A stretch of DNA of 64,000 bases from Paenibacillus rubinfantis (GCF_001486505.1 NZ_LN909066.1:137795-201794), one strand, 5' to 3'. Positions 26,093-34,628 are shown, counted from the stretch's first letter. The notes: generated by a model from the sequence alone, not told the origin. Program-made: numbers and translations.

Positions 26093-27550
26093 CTACTCCT
26101 CCTGATGCCCCAGGTAGTCCTCAATCATCTTTTGCTTTAATTCCCAGGCTTCCTGGCTTAAGCTGATCCGGTAAAATTCCGGGTTTAGCTTACGAAGATA
26201 CTCCGGCCAGAATAGATCCAGCTGCTCCCGGTGATACTGGCGAATTTGGTCCAGCGTTGGCAGCTCGTACACGAGCTGACCGTTCACGAAGATCGGCTGC
26301 AGCATGGACACAGCTTCATAGTTTTTGACCGACTTTTTGATGTAGGGATGCACCGGGTCAAACAATCGGAGGCTGCCGCCCGTCCGCGCTTGCTGCTCAT
26401 GCGGAAAACAGATGTAGTCCGCAATCGCTTTGCCGCTGTCTTTGCTAACGATGCGCAGCACGTCTTTTTTGCCGGGCGTGGTAACCTTCTCCGGGTTGCC
26501 GGAGATTTTGATCGTCGGCTCCATCCGCCCGTCCTTTTCCCGTTCGACCAGTTTATAAACGCCCCCGAGGGCCGGTTGGTCCGCCGCCGTAATCAACTGG
26601 GTCCCCACGCCCCATATATCGATTTTCGCCCCTTGCGCCTTCAGGTTAAAAATCGTATTTTCGTCCAGATCGTTTGAAGCGACGATTTTGACGTAAGGCA
26701 ACCCGGCCTCATCCAGCATTTTACGGGCCTGGATCGATAGGTAGGCCAAATCGCCGCTATCCAGACGGATGCTGGCAAGCCGCTTGCCGGCAGCCTCCAA
26801 CATTTTGCCGGTCCGGATGGCATGCGGCACTCCGCTCTTCAGCGTATCAAACGTATCCACCAACAGCGAAACCTGATCCGGCAGCGCCTTGGCATATAGT
26901 TCAAAAGCTTCCTGCTCCGTATCAAAAATCTGCACCCACGAGTGCGCATGTGTCCCTCGGGTCGGAATGCCGAAATTCTCACCGGCCAGCAGGTTGGACG
27001 TTGCATCAAAGCCGGCTACATAGGCGGCACGGGCCCCCCAAATGGCAGCATCGGCTTCCTGCGCCCGCCGGGTGCCGAACTCGAGCAGCACGTCGTTCTC
27101 GGCAACCCGTTTGACGCGCGACGCCTTGGTGGCGATCAAGGTTTGGAAATTCATAAAGTTCAACAGCGCCGTCTCAACCAGCTGCGTCTCCATGATCGTG
27201 CCCTCAACGCGGATCAACGGCTCGTTTGGGAAGCATAGCGCACCTTCCGCCATCGACAGCAAGGTACCCTGAAATTTGAAGCCGCGCAGCAAGTCGAGAA
27301 ATTCCGGTTTGTAGTTCTCTTCCTGTTTCGCCAAATACGCTAAATCCTCTTCCGTAAACCGGAGCTGCTGAATATAATCCACGATCCGCTCCAAGCCGGC
27401 AAATACCGCATACCCATTGCCGAAAGGCAGCTTGCGGAAGTAGGCTTCGAATACCGTCCTCCGCAGATGCGTTCCATTCACCCAATGCGCATAGATCATA
27501 TTGATCTGATATTTATCGGTATGCAGTGCTAAACCCGTGGTTGGCATCAC
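26093..27550 (-). CDS. pncB: Nicotinate phosphoribosyltransferase
   Basis: 485 residues, normal for the family. Recognisable segments are LHTDKYQINMIYAHWVNGTHLRRTVFEAYFRKLPFGNGYAVFAGLERI at the N-terminus (including the YQINM motif), the active-site region EFGTRRAQEADAAIWGARAAYVAGFDATSN, and the phosphate-binding region RLDSGDLAYLSIQARK. It converts nicotinate and PRPP to nicotinate mononucleotide in NAD salvage. It starts 4 bp after pncA, which supplies its substrate, and probably belongs to one transcript with pncA and the NUDIX gene. Confidence 0.92.
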   Translation of the reverse strand: MMPTTGLALHTDKYQINMIYAHWVNGTHLRRTVFEAYFRKLPFGNGYAVFAGLERIVDYIQQLRFTEEDLAYLAKQEENYKPEFLDLLRGFKFQGTLLSMAEGALCFPNEPLIRVEGTIMETQLVETALLNFMNFQTLIATKASRVKRVAENDVLLEFGTRRAQEADAAIWGARAAYVAGFDATSNLLAGENFGIPTRGTHAHSWVQIFDTEQEAFELYAKALPDQVSLLVDTFDTLKSGVPHAIRTGKMLEAAGKRLASIRLDSGDLAYLSIQARKMLDEAGLPYVKIVASNDLDENTIFNLKAQGAKIDIWGVGTQLITAADQPALGGVYKLVEREKDGRMEPTIKISGNPEKVTTPGKKDVLRIVSKDSGKAIADYICFPHEQQARTGGSLRLFDPVHPYIKKSVKNYEAVSMLQPIFVNGQLVYELPTLDQIRQYHREQLDLFWPEYLRKLNPEFYRISLSQEAWELKQKMIEDYLGHQEE

Positions 27551-27554
27551 CTGT

Positions 27555-28103
27555 TCATCCTCTCTGGCTGTTCGTTACGATTGCTCCCAAACTGCTGCGA
27601 AAATGGCCTAGCGCCCAAGTATGCCCTTCCGGGTTGAAGCTGGCTACCGCATCTTCATAGACCGTAATCGCGAATCCTTTATTGTAGGCATCCACCGCCG
27701 TATGCAACACGCAAATGTCCGTGCACACGCCGATGAGATGCACCTCCGTAATTCCCCGCTCCCGCAGCTTAAGCTCCAGGTTGGTGCCGCAAAAGGCGCT
27801 GTACCTTGTTTTATCCATCCAGTAGATCCGGTCCTGATTTTGCTTATACACTTCAGTCAACCGGCCGTACAAAGCGCGCCCTTCCGTATCCCGCAGATTA
27901 TGGGGCGGGAACAGCTTCGTTTCCGGATGCCATTGATCTTCCCTGTCGTGCAAATCCACGGCCATCACGACAAAATCGCCTTGTGCCGCAAAAGATTCCG
28001 TTAACCGGCATACGACCGGTTCGATATCGATCGCCGGCTGGCCAACCGGAAGGTTGCCGTCCACAAAATCCTTCGTATAATCGATGACGATCAGAGCTTT
28101 CAT
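27555..28103 (-). CDS. pncA: Nicotinamidase (isochorismatase-like hydrolase)
   Basis: 182 residues. The catalytic Asp is in ALIVIDYTKDFVDGNLPVG, metal ligands in AVDLHDREDQWHPETKLFPPH, the catalytic Lys in WMDKTRYSAFCGTNL, and the nucleophilic Cys in GVCTDICVLHTAVDAYNKGF. It deamidates nicotinamide to nicotinate for pncB, which follows 4 bp later. The preceding NUDIX gene is separated by 64 bp. Confidence 0.9.
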   Translation of the reverse strand: MKALIVIDYTKDFVDGNLPVGQPAIDIEPVVCRLTESFAAQGDFVVMAVDLHDREDQWHPETKLFPPHNLRDTEGRALYGRLTEVYKQNQDRIYWMDKTRYSAFCGTNLELKLRERGITEVHLIGVCTDICVLHTAVDAYNKGFAITVYEDAVASFNPEGHTWALGHFRSSLGAIVTNSQRG

Positions 28104-28167
28104 GATCTCCCTCTCCTTCTGTGCAATCCGTTTCGCCGTCAGCCGTTAAATTATGTAGGTCAAACAG

Positions 28168-28944
28168 TTACGTATAGATGGACAGCTGCGGCGTGAAATC
28201 GGTAAACCGGTACAGCTGAGCCGGTCGTTGCGAGTACTGGTTAGATAACATCGGTTTGCCGGTCTCGTCGTGCACTTCCTCCAGTATCCCCTGGCGGCTG
28301 CGCGTCGATGTAATTTTACGGATAAAATTCAGCTCGGCGAAATCCGGAACAACCGTTTGAATCACTTGATACAATTCGCCTAGGGTAAAATGCGGCGGCA
28401 AAAACTGCTTGGCGATCGTCGTATGCAGCATTTGCTGCTGAATGCGTTTGTAGGCATCCTGCAGAATTTCGCGGTGATCAAACGCCAGTTGCAAATCCTC
28501 CAACGCTTCGCGTACGGTAAAGAGGCCGACCTCCTGCGCATCATCCGCCGACTGCCGCTTCTCCAGCACCCATTCCTCCACCAGCGCGAAGAACGCATGG
28601 GAGATAATCCAGCCTCGCGGGTCCCGGCCCGGTTTGCTGTACACGCCCAGGTATTCCAGATGAGAGCCGTCGACGCCGGTTTCTTCCTTCAGTTCGCGGC
28701 GGGCCGTCTCATACAGGGATTCGTCCTCCTGCGAAAAACCGCCCGGCAACGCCCAGGCTCCAGCAAACGGCCAGCTCCGCCGGCGGATCAGCATGACCTT
28801 CAGATCAAAGCGCGGCAGCGACTTGGTCGATGCCTTTCGTTCCTGCCTCGTCAGCGTAAACATGACGATATCGGCCGGGATTCCGTCCGGCGTACGATAT
28901 TTTTTAACCTCATTAACTACCTGCTTTTGTTCTTCGTTCATCAC
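28168..28944 (-). CDS. NUDIX protein with C-terminal winged helix, NrtR-like regulator candidate
   Basis: 258 residues. An N-terminal Nudix domain has an intact Nudix box (GGFSQEDESLYETARRELKEETGV) and a downstream IISHAFFALVEE. The C-terminal part resembles the winged helix of NrtR-type regulators (LPPHFTLGELYQVIQTVVPDFAELNFIRKITSTRSRQGILEEV). NrtR proteins repress NAD biosynthesis genes and respond to ADP-ribose. Since the box is intact, it may instead or also hydrolyse ADP-ribose. Lying upstream of pncA and pncB supports a role in NAD salvage control. No clear operator was found. Confidence 0.78.
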   Translation of the reverse strand: MMNEEQKQVVNEVKKYRTPDGIPADIVMFTLTRQERKASTKSLPRFDLKVMLIRRRSWPFAGAWALPGGFSQEDESLYETARRELKEETGVDGSHLEYLGVYSKPGRDPRGWIISHAFFALVEEWVLEKRQSADDAQEVGLFTVREALEDLQLAFDHREILQDAYKRIQQQMLHTTIAKQFLPPHFTLGELYQVIQTVVPDFAELNFIRKITSTRSRQGILEEVHDETGKPMLSNQYSQRPAQLYRFTDFTPQLSIYT

Positions 28945-29038
28945 GTATCACCACATCGTCTAGGATAACACCGGCCTGAATGGAGAAGTCCGGCATTTAC
29001 GAATTTATGCGATATTCACTGCCGGCGGTTCCTGCCGT

Positions 29039-29431
29039 TTACTTCGGCAAGCGGAACGTTGCCGTCGAGATGCAGGCAAGCGTCCCTTCTTCGTTGCGGA
29101 CCTCGGATCGAAGCGTCATCGTTCGATGGGTCTCATGCAGCGGAAAAGCCGACACTACCAGTTCTCCCGTCCGCATCGGACTAAGGAAATTGACGTTTAA
29201 ATGGGTCGTCACCCCAAGCTTGCCTTTTATCGTCGCCACCAACGTTCCCATCGCTTGATCCATCATGGACGACAGTACGCCGCCATGGACGATCCCCATG
29301 GAGTTCAGATGGGAGGCCCCGGCCGTAAGACCAAGTTCCACAAGGGTTTTATCCGCCGAGATTAGACGCAGCCCCAAGAATCCCCAGAACGATTGCTCAT
29401 CGCGACGCAGTACTTCTTCGCTCCAATCCAC
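29039..29431 (-). CDS. PaaI-family hotdog thioesterase
   Basis: A 130-residue single hotdog domain with the PaaI signature LNSMGIVHGGVLSSMMDQAMG (the HGG motif and downstream acidic residue) and a conserved THLNVNFLSPMRTGELVVSA strand. It would hydrolyse an acyl-CoA thioester of unknown chain. The start is GTG 29431 behind GGGGG. It is transcribed separately from ricA, from which it is divided by a terminator. Confidence 0.86.
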   Translation of the reverse strand: MDWSEEVLRRDEQSFWGFLGLRLISADKTLVELGLTAGASHLNSMGIVHGGVLSSMMDQAMGTLVATIKGKLGVTTHLNVNFLSPMRTGELVVSAFPLHETHRTMTLRSEVRNEEGTLACISTATFRLPK

Positions 29432-29518
29432 GTGTTGTCCCCCTATCGTTGCTTCTCTCTATAATAAATAATATTCCGAACAAACGGTGCTTCTATCAAC
29501 GGCCTCACACGATAAGAT

Positions 29519-29545
29519 GAAAAAAAGCGGAGGGGTTGCCTCCGC
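29519..29545 (-). terminator. Terminator after miaB-ricA
   Basis: Minus-strand stem GCGGAGG / CCTCCGC with a 5-nt loop and TTTTTTTT, 15 bp after the ricA stop. Confidence 0.85.
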
Positions 29546-29560
29546 ACCGTCTGCTTCACT

Positions 29561-30013
29561 TTACTCTCCGTAACCGGATGAAACGGCCGGTTCGCTGCCC
29601 GACTCGACATTCACTTTGCTGGCTACCGTATCGCGAATGACGGAGACAACGAGCTGAAGCAAATAATTGATATCGCTTTGGCTCTGCTGAAACTCCGTTA
29701 CGATCGGAATGCCGTCGAGTTCGTCCTGCAGCTCTTCGATTTCACGCTCGATCTTCTGAACCATCGCCTGGTTCTGGAATGATTCGAACGCAACGATCTC
29801 CTTCTGCTTCTTCTTAATCGCGCTGATCAGCGTCTGGATGCGTTCATGCTGCTGAATCAGCTTCTCCGCCTTCTGAAATTGCTGTACTTCCTCACTCGTG
29901 CCGATCAGATCGGCCAGTTCCTTCGCCTTGCTCATGATATCCTCGCGAATCACCAGATCCCGAGAATCGAATTTTGGAATTCCGCAATCGGTTTGATCTT
30001 TATGTTGTTCCAC
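29561..30013 (-). CDS. ricA: RicA/YmcA-type subunit of the Ric (Y-) complex
   Basis: A 150-residue, mainly helical YlbF/YmcA-family protein (AKELADLIGTSEEVQQFQKAEKLIQQ; KKKQKEIVAFESFQNQ; ELDGIPIVTEFQQSQSDINYLLQLVVSVI). In Bacillus, RicA with RicF and RicT stimulates RNase Y processing and biofilm and sporulation decisions. It sits directly after miaB, as ymcA follows ymcB in B. subtilis, which supports the name. The start is GTG 30013. Only one cysteine (residue 10) is present, which is odd because cysteines ligate the Fe-S clusters of the B. subtilis complex. Confidence 0.85.
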   Translation of the reverse strand: MEQHKDQTDCGIPKFDSRDLVIREDIMSKAKELADLIGTSEEVQQFQKAEKLIQQHERIQTLISAIKKKQKEIVAFESFQNQAMVQKIEREIEELQDELDGIPIVTEFQQSQSDINYLLQLVVSVIRDTVASKVNVESGSEPAVSSGYGE

Positions 30014-30032
30014 CGTCGATACCCCCCTACAT

Positions 30033-31583
30033 TTACGCCAATTTGGCGGTTTGCTCCACGAGATTGCCTTTGATATACCAAGTCATCGGATCGGTGATCT
30101 CGACCTGAACAAACGTTCCAATCAGATCCGATCCCCCCTCGAAATGGACGAGCTTATTACTGCGAGTGCGTCCAGACAACACGTTGGCGTTGTTCTTGCT
30201 CTCCCCTTCGACCAGCACCTCAACGATCTGTCCGCGCAGTTCCTCATTGCTGCTGCGGCTGAATTCGTTAATGGTATCGTTCAGACGAGCAAGTCGCGCT
30301 TTCTTCTCTTCCAGCGGAACGTTGTCTTCCATCACCGCAGCCGGCGTGCCCTCCCTAGGGGAATAGACGAAGGTATAAGCCGAATCGTAACCTACCTCGC
30401 GTACGAGGGATAACGTCTCTTCGAACTGTTCCTCGGTTTCGCCCGGGAATCCGACAATAATGTCTGTCGTCAGGACGGCGTTTGGAATGTTCGCTTTGAT
30501 TTTGCGGACCAGTTCCAAATAATGCTCGCGAGAATATTTCCGGCTCATCTTCTTCAACACTTCACTGCTGCCCGATTGAACCGGGAGATGAATATGCTCC
30601 ACCAGATTGCCGCCCTTAGCCAAGACCTCGATCAGCGCATCGTCGAAATCACGTGGATGCGAGGTGGTAAACCGGACCCGCGGAATATCGATTTGACGGA
30701 TATCGTCCATTAAATTCGCGAAGGTATAGTTCATATCGGTAAAATCTTTGCCGTAGGCATTGACATTTTGCCCGAGCAGCGTCACCTCTTTGTACCCTTG
30801 GCGCGCCAGCTCCCGCACTTCGGCGATGACGTCCTCCGGACGGCGACTGCGCTCCTTGCCGCGGGTAAACGGCACAATGCAATACGTACAGAACTTGTCG
30901 CATCCATACATGATGTTGACCCAAGCCCGCATGCCTTCGCGTTTCTTCGGAAGGTTCTCGATGATATCGCCTTCCTTGGACCAAACCTCAACCACCATTT
31001 CTTTGCTGAACAACGCTTCCTGAATCAAATAAGGTAAACGATGGATGTTGTGTGTCCCAAAGATCATATCCACAAATCCATGCTTCTGCAGGATTCGCTT
31101 GACGACCCCTTCCTCCTGCGACATACAGCCGCAGACGCCCAGCAGCAGATCCGGCTTCTCCGTCTTCAAGCCTTTGAGATGCCCCAGCTCGCCAAACACT
31201 TTATCCTCAGCATTCTCCCGAATGGCGCAGGTGTTCAGTAAAATAATATCAGCCACCTTACGGTCCTCGGTAGAACGATAGCCCATCTGCTCCAGCAAAC
31301 CTTTGATCGTTTCGGTGTCATGCTCGTTCATTTGGCAGCCAAACGTATAAACGATATAATGCTTGCCGGCTCCGATCCCCCTCAGCTCATCGGGAACGGC
31401 GTTCTCGTACAGCACCTGTACGTCCTCTTTCCCGCGCTGCTTCTCCATGCGGTGATTCGGCTCTGACAAGATTTGAATGTCCCGGCCACGGATTCGGATT
31501 TTCTTGCCGCGCTCATCCTCCGAAATGACCCGGGCGTCCGAGAAGTCAAAATACTTGGCGTAATCCTTCGTTTCCTTAGCCAT
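30033..31583 (-). CDS. miaB: tRNA-2-methylthio-N6-dimethylallyladenosine synthase MiaB
   Basis: 516 residues. The N-terminal UPF0004 domain has three cysteines (TFGCQMNEHD, LLNTCAIRENA, VCGCMSQEE), the radical-SAM motif is CDKFCTYCIVPFTRG, and a TRAM domain ends the protein (EVLVEGESKNNANVLSGRTRSNKLVHFEG). It adds the 2-methylthio group to i6A37 of tRNAs using two [4Fe-4S] clusters. The N-terminal extension of about 65 residues is usual in Bacillales. It lies just upstream of ricA. Confidence 0.94.
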   Translation of the reverse strand: MAKETKDYAKYFDFSDARVISEDERGKKIRIRGRDIQILSEPNHRMEKQRGKEDVQVLYENAVPDELRGIGAGKHYIVYTFGCQMNEHDTETIKGLLEQMGYRSTEDRKVADIILLNTCAIRENAEDKVFGELGHLKGLKTEKPDLLLGVCGCMSQEEGVVKRILQKHGFVDMIFGTHNIHRLPYLIQEALFSKEMVVEVWSKEGDIIENLPKKREGMRAWVNIMYGCDKFCTYCIVPFTRGKERSRRPEDVIAEVRELARQGYKEVTLLGQNVNAYGKDFTDMNYTFANLMDDIRQIDIPRVRFTTSHPRDFDDALIEVLAKGGNLVEHIHLPVQSGSSEVLKKMSRKYSREHYLELVRKIKANIPNAVLTTDIIVGFPGETEEQFEETLSLVREVGYDSAYTFVYSPREGTPAAVMEDNVPLEEKKARLARLNDTINEFSRSSNEELRGQIVEVLVEGESKNNANVLSGRTRSNKLVHFEGGSDLIGTFVQVEITDPMTWYIKGNLVEQTAKLA

Positions 31584-31753
31584 GTTGCCCGTTCACTCCT
31601 TTACCGATCTATCTTCGTTCCTTATGGGCATCCTTAGAATTGGTAAAAATGCATTACACTAAATTATAACATGGCCGGGCTTCGATATCCAGATAAACGC
31701 CTGCGTACCGCCGTGGGAAAAGGTATGGCAATACGAACGTTTGATGGAAACAC

Positions 31754-31780
31754 AAAAAGACCCGTTCCCATAAACGGGTC
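31754..31780 (-). terminator. Terminator after the DUF1657 gene
   Basis: Minus-strand stem GACCCGTT / AACGGGTC followed by TTTTTG, about 20 bp after the stop. Confidence 0.75.
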
Positions 31781-31798
31781 CGGGTCCGAGGATTCATT

Positions 31799-32005
31799 TT
31801 AAAATCCCTTGTATTGGGGTTCTTCGCTTTCCAGCTGCGATACGCGGCTTTCCACTTGCGTCACAATCTGCTGGGTTTGCTCGGCACATTGCGTAAACAG
31901 GTCTTTCGCTTGTTGGTTTTGCGTGCTTAGCGCAAATTGCTCCAGGTTCGCTTGCGCGCTTTTTAAAGAAGCCAAGGTTGTTTTGACTTGAGCTGCTACG
32001 GTCAT
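31799..32005 (-). CDS. DUF1657 small protein, spoVA-associated
   Basis: A 68-residue helical protein: MTVAAQVKTTLASLKSAQANLEQFALSTQNQ, ending ESEEPQYKGF. DUF1657 proteins occur in sporulation-linked spoVA2mob-type clusters of Bacillales. A closely similar segment forms the C-terminus of the divergent DUF421 protein here. The start is ATG 32005, behind AAAGGTGGTGAAAG. The start overlaps (ATGA) the stop of a 15-codon ORF with its own strong ribosome binding site, suggesting translational coupling. Confidence 0.82.
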   Translation of the reverse strand: MTVAAQVKTTLASLKSAQANLEQFALSTQNQQAKDLFTQCAEQTQQIVTQVESRVSQLESEEPQYKGF

Positions 32006-32049
32006 TCTTTCACCACCTTTAGTTTTGCATGATGCTGTGAACAAAGCAT
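32002..32049 (-). CDS. 15-residue upstream ORF coupled to the DUF1657 gene
   Basis: GCGGAGGTG precedes ATG 32049 with 5-7 base spacing. The ORF encodes MLCSQHHAKLKVVKE and its TGA overlaps the next ATG as ATGA. Possibly a translated leader; it could also be fortuitous. Confidence 0.35.
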   Translation of the reverse strand: MLCSQHHAKLKVVKE

Positions 32050-32177
32050 AATTTCACCTCCGCAAAACCGATTCATACACTCCTTCTCGCTACCACATAT
32101 TGTCTTAGTAAATTCACGCATCTCCGCGCATAATTGGGTTATCTCGCCTTGGATAGTTTACGAAAGGAGTATTCCCC

Positions 32178-33038
32178 ATGCCGATGTGGTTGGAAGTCAT
32201 CGTCCGAACGCTGGTGGCCGTCGTCGTGTTGTTCATCCTCACCCGGCTGCTCGGAAAAAGGCAAATCTCCCAGCTTTCCTTCTTCGAATATATCACCGGG
32301 ATTACGATCGGGAGCATTACCGCCTATATATCCCTGGATATCAACACGGACTGGTATCTGGGTCTGATTGCCGTCACCGTCTGGTTTCTCGTCTCACTGG
32401 GCATCGAATACCTGCAGCTCAAAAGCAAGAAAGCCCGAGATTGGATCGACAGCAGCAGCACCGTGCTGATTAAGGACGGTAAGATTCTGGAGGATAATCT
32501 GAAGAAAGAAAAGCTGACCAACGAGGAGCTCATGGAGCAACTGCGGAAGAAAAGCATTTTCAAAGTGGCGGAAGTCGAGTTTGCGGTTATGGAGCCCGAT
32601 GGCCAAATCAACGCGATGCTGAAAAACGAATATCAGCCGCTTACGCCTTCTCAGTTGGGAATCAAGGTGGCTCCCGAGCCGGAGCCGGAAACGGTCATTA
32701 TCGACGGAAAAATTATGGACGAGCCGCTCGCTACGCTGGGACTTAACCGAAAATGGCTGAATACCGAACTGGAGAAGCTGGGTGTTTCGTTGGATAACGT
32801 CAATTTGGGACAGGTTGATGCGTATGGACAGTTTTATGTCGATTTGTACGACGATCAAATCACCGTTCCTCAGCCTCAAGAAAAAGCCGTTCTGCTGGCC
32901 CAGTTAAAGAAGTGCGAAGCCGATCTGGAGATGTTTGCCCTCTCGACGGAGGAGGAAGCTGCGAAGAAGCTCTACGGCGATTGCTCAGCGAACCTGCAGA
33001 TGGTCATAGACCAAGTTAAGCCGTTATTAATCCAATAG
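32178..33038 (+). CDS. DUF421 (YetF-like) membrane protein with fused C-terminal DUF1657 domain
   Basis: 286 residues. Two to three N-terminal membrane segments (EVIVRTLVAVVVLFILTRLLGKRQISQLSFFEYITGITIGS; LGLIAVTVWFLVSLGIEYL) lead into a cytoplasmic DUF421 domain (SSTVLIKDGKILEDNL, FAVMEPDGQINAML). The last 50 residues (VLLAQLKKCEADLEMFALSTEEEAAKKLYGDCSANLQM) align with the separate DUF1657 protein encoded divergently. DUF421+DUF1657 proteins belong to the spoVA2mob-type clusters linked to spore wet-heat resistance. It begins at ATG 32178 behind AAAGGAG. It is followed 12 bp later by spoVAC. Confidence 0.85.
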   Translation: MPMWLEVIVRTLVAVVVLFILTRLLGKRQISQLSFFEYITGITIGSITAYISLDINTDWYLGLIAVTVWFLVSLGIEYLQLKSKKARDWIDSSSTVLIKDGKILEDNLKKEKLTNEELMEQLRKKSIFKVAEVEFAVMEPDGQINAMLKNEYQPLTPSQLGIKVAPEPEPETVIIDGKIMDEPLATLGLNRKWLNTELEKLGVSLDNVNLGQVDAYGQFYVDLYDDQITVPQPQEKAVLLAQLKKCEADLEMFALSTEEEAAKKLYGDCSANLQMVIDQVKPLLIQ

Positions 33039-33050
33039 GAGGATGGGAGC

Positions 33051-33539
33051 ATGGCCAAGAAAAAAAATAAGCAGTTGACCCCGACGCAGCAGCAATATCA
33101 ACGGCTGGCGAATGCTCATGAGCCAAAGCGTCCGGTGGCCGTCAATTGCCTGCGGGCCTTTTGGGTCGGCGGACTGATTTGCCTGCTTGGAGAATGCATC
33201 CGACAGGCCTTTATCCATTTTGCGGACATGAGCGAAAAAGAGGCCGCCAATCCGATGGTCGCCATCCTCGTGATTATTTCTGTGCTGCTCACGAGCTTTG
33301 GCGTCTATGACAAAATTGCACAATGGGCCGGAGCGGGCACAGCCGTACCCGTCACCGGATTTGCCAACTCGATGGCCTCAACGGCGATCGAGCACCGTCC
33401 GGAAGGCCTGGTGCTGGGCGTCGGCGCCGGGATGTTCCAGTTAGCCGGCTCCGTGATCGTATTCGGGACGGTGGCTGCTTTTATCATCGGGATCATCTAT
33501 GCCGTATTTGTCCCGGGATATGCTGGAGGAGGGCATTAA
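33051..33539 (+). CDS. spoVAC: Stage V sporulation protein AC
   Basis: A 162-residue integral membrane protein with four hydrophobic segments. It has a basic N-terminus and the SpoVAC-typical RPVAVNCLRAFWVGGLICLLGECIRQ, VTGFANSMASTAIEHRPEGLVLGVGAGMFQLAGSVIVFG and GIIYAVF regions. SpoVAC forms part of the channel that moves dipicolinic acid into the forespore and out at germination. The start ATG follows AGGAGG. It lies 12 bp after the DUF421 gene and 1 bp before spoVAD. Confidence 0.9.
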   Translation: MAKKKNKQLTPTQQQYQRLANAHEPKRPVAVNCLRAFWVGGLICLLGECIRQAFIHFADMSEKEAANPMVAILVIISVLLTSFGVYDKIAQWAGAGTAVPVTGFANSMASTAIEHRPEGLVLGVGAGMFQLAGSVIVFGTVAAFIIGIIYAVFVPGYAGGGH

Positions 33540-33540
33540 T

Positions 33541-34545
33541 ATGCTGAAAGGACATCAGAGCTGGGTATTTGAAAACAAGCCGAAAATTATCAGCACTGCC
33601 ACCGTCGTTGGACCTTTTGAAGGCCAGGGTCCGCTCGCCGAGGATTTTGATATTATCCATGCGGACCTCTATATGGGGCAAGACAGCTGGGAAAAAGCCG
33701 AAAAGACGCTGCTGGAGGAATCGGCGCAGCTCGCGATCAAACATGCCGGATTAACCAAGGAACAAATCCAGTTTTACTTCGGCGGCGATCTGATGAACCA
33801 GATCATCAGCAACAGCTTTGCCGCACGGACGCTAAGCATTCCGTACATCGGCATGTTTGGCGCCTGCTCAACCTCAATGGAGACACTGGCGATGGCCGCA
33901 TATGTCGTGAACTCCGGCGGTGCCAAACACGTTGTAGCCGGTACGTGCAGCCACAACGGCAGCGTCGAGAAGCAGTTCCGCTACCCAACGGAATACGGAT
34001 CGCAGAAGCCGCCAAGCGCGCAGTTCACCGTCACCGGATCCGGATCGGCCGTATTGTCCCCTGAAGGGGACGGTCCATCGGTCACTTCAGCTACGATCGG
34101 CAAGGTGATCGATATGGGCATCACCGACCCGTTTAATATGGGGGCAGCGATGGCGCCGGCGGCCGTCGATACGATCCAGGCCCATTTTCGCGACTTGCAA
34201 ATCGAGCCATCCCACTACGATCTGATCGTGACCGGGGACTTGTCCAAAGTGGGATATGCCATCGCCAACGACCTGTTCGTTCGCCACAACTTCCCGATCA
34301 AGCAGACGACCTATCAGGATTGCGGCATGATGATCTACGATTACGAGACGCAGCAGGTCCAAGCCGGTGCCAGCGGCTGCGCCTGCTCCGCGGTTGTTAC
34401 CTACGGCCATCTGCTTAATCGAATGAAACGCGGCGAGCTGAAGCGAATCCTCGTCGTCGCTACCGGGGCGTTGCTCTCCCCGCTCTCTTACCAGCAAGGA
34501 GAGAGTATTCCTTGCATCGCTCATGCGGTATCCATCGAAGCGTAA
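33541..34545 (+). CDS. spoVAD: Stage V sporulation protein AD
   Basis: A 334-residue thiolase-like protein (GHQSWVFENKPKIISTATVVGPFEGQGPLAEDFD; FYFGGDLMNQIISNSFAARTLSIPYIGMFGACSTSMETLAM; DLIVTGDLSKVGYAIA). SpoVAD binds dipicolinic acid at the forespore inner membrane. The start ATG 33541 lies behind GGAGGAGGG; upstream codons overlap spoVAC. No spoVAE-type gene follows; a terminator comes 15 bp after the stop, so this cluster is shorter than the full C-D-E set. Confidence 0.93.
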   Translation: MLKGHQSWVFENKPKIISTATVVGPFEGQGPLAEDFDIIHADLYMGQDSWEKAEKTLLEESAQLAIKHAGLTKEQIQFYFGGDLMNQIISNSFAARTLSIPYIGMFGACSTSMETLAMAAYVVNSGGAKHVVAGTCSHNGSVEKQFRYPTEYGSQKPPSAQFTVTGSGSAVLSPEGDGPSVTSATIGKVIDMGITDPFNMGAAMAPAAVDTIQAHFRDLQIEPSHYDLIVTGDLSKVGYAIANDLFVRHNFPIKQTTYQDCGMMIYDYETQQVQAGASGCACSAVVTYGHLLNRMKRGELKRILVVATGALLSPLSYQQGESIPCIAHAVSIEA

Positions 34546-34558
34546 GCCGCTTCACGTC

Positions 34559-34606
34559 AAAAAGGGCTTGACCCGGCTGAGGATCGCCGCAGGTCAAACC
34601 CTTTAT
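34559..34606. terminator. Bidirectional terminator between spoVAD and pduL
   Basis: The stem AAAGGGCTTGACC / GGTCAAACCCTTT lies between convergent genes, with an A/T flank on each side. Confidence 0.82.
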
Positions 34607-34628
34607 TCATAATCGCTGTTGTTACGGA

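Noticed and set aside
32100..32140. Sigma-G promoter for the DUF421-spoVAC-spoVAD genes
   Set aside because: CATAATT resembles a -10 but the -35 match is poor at any allowed spacing; not firm enough to annotate.
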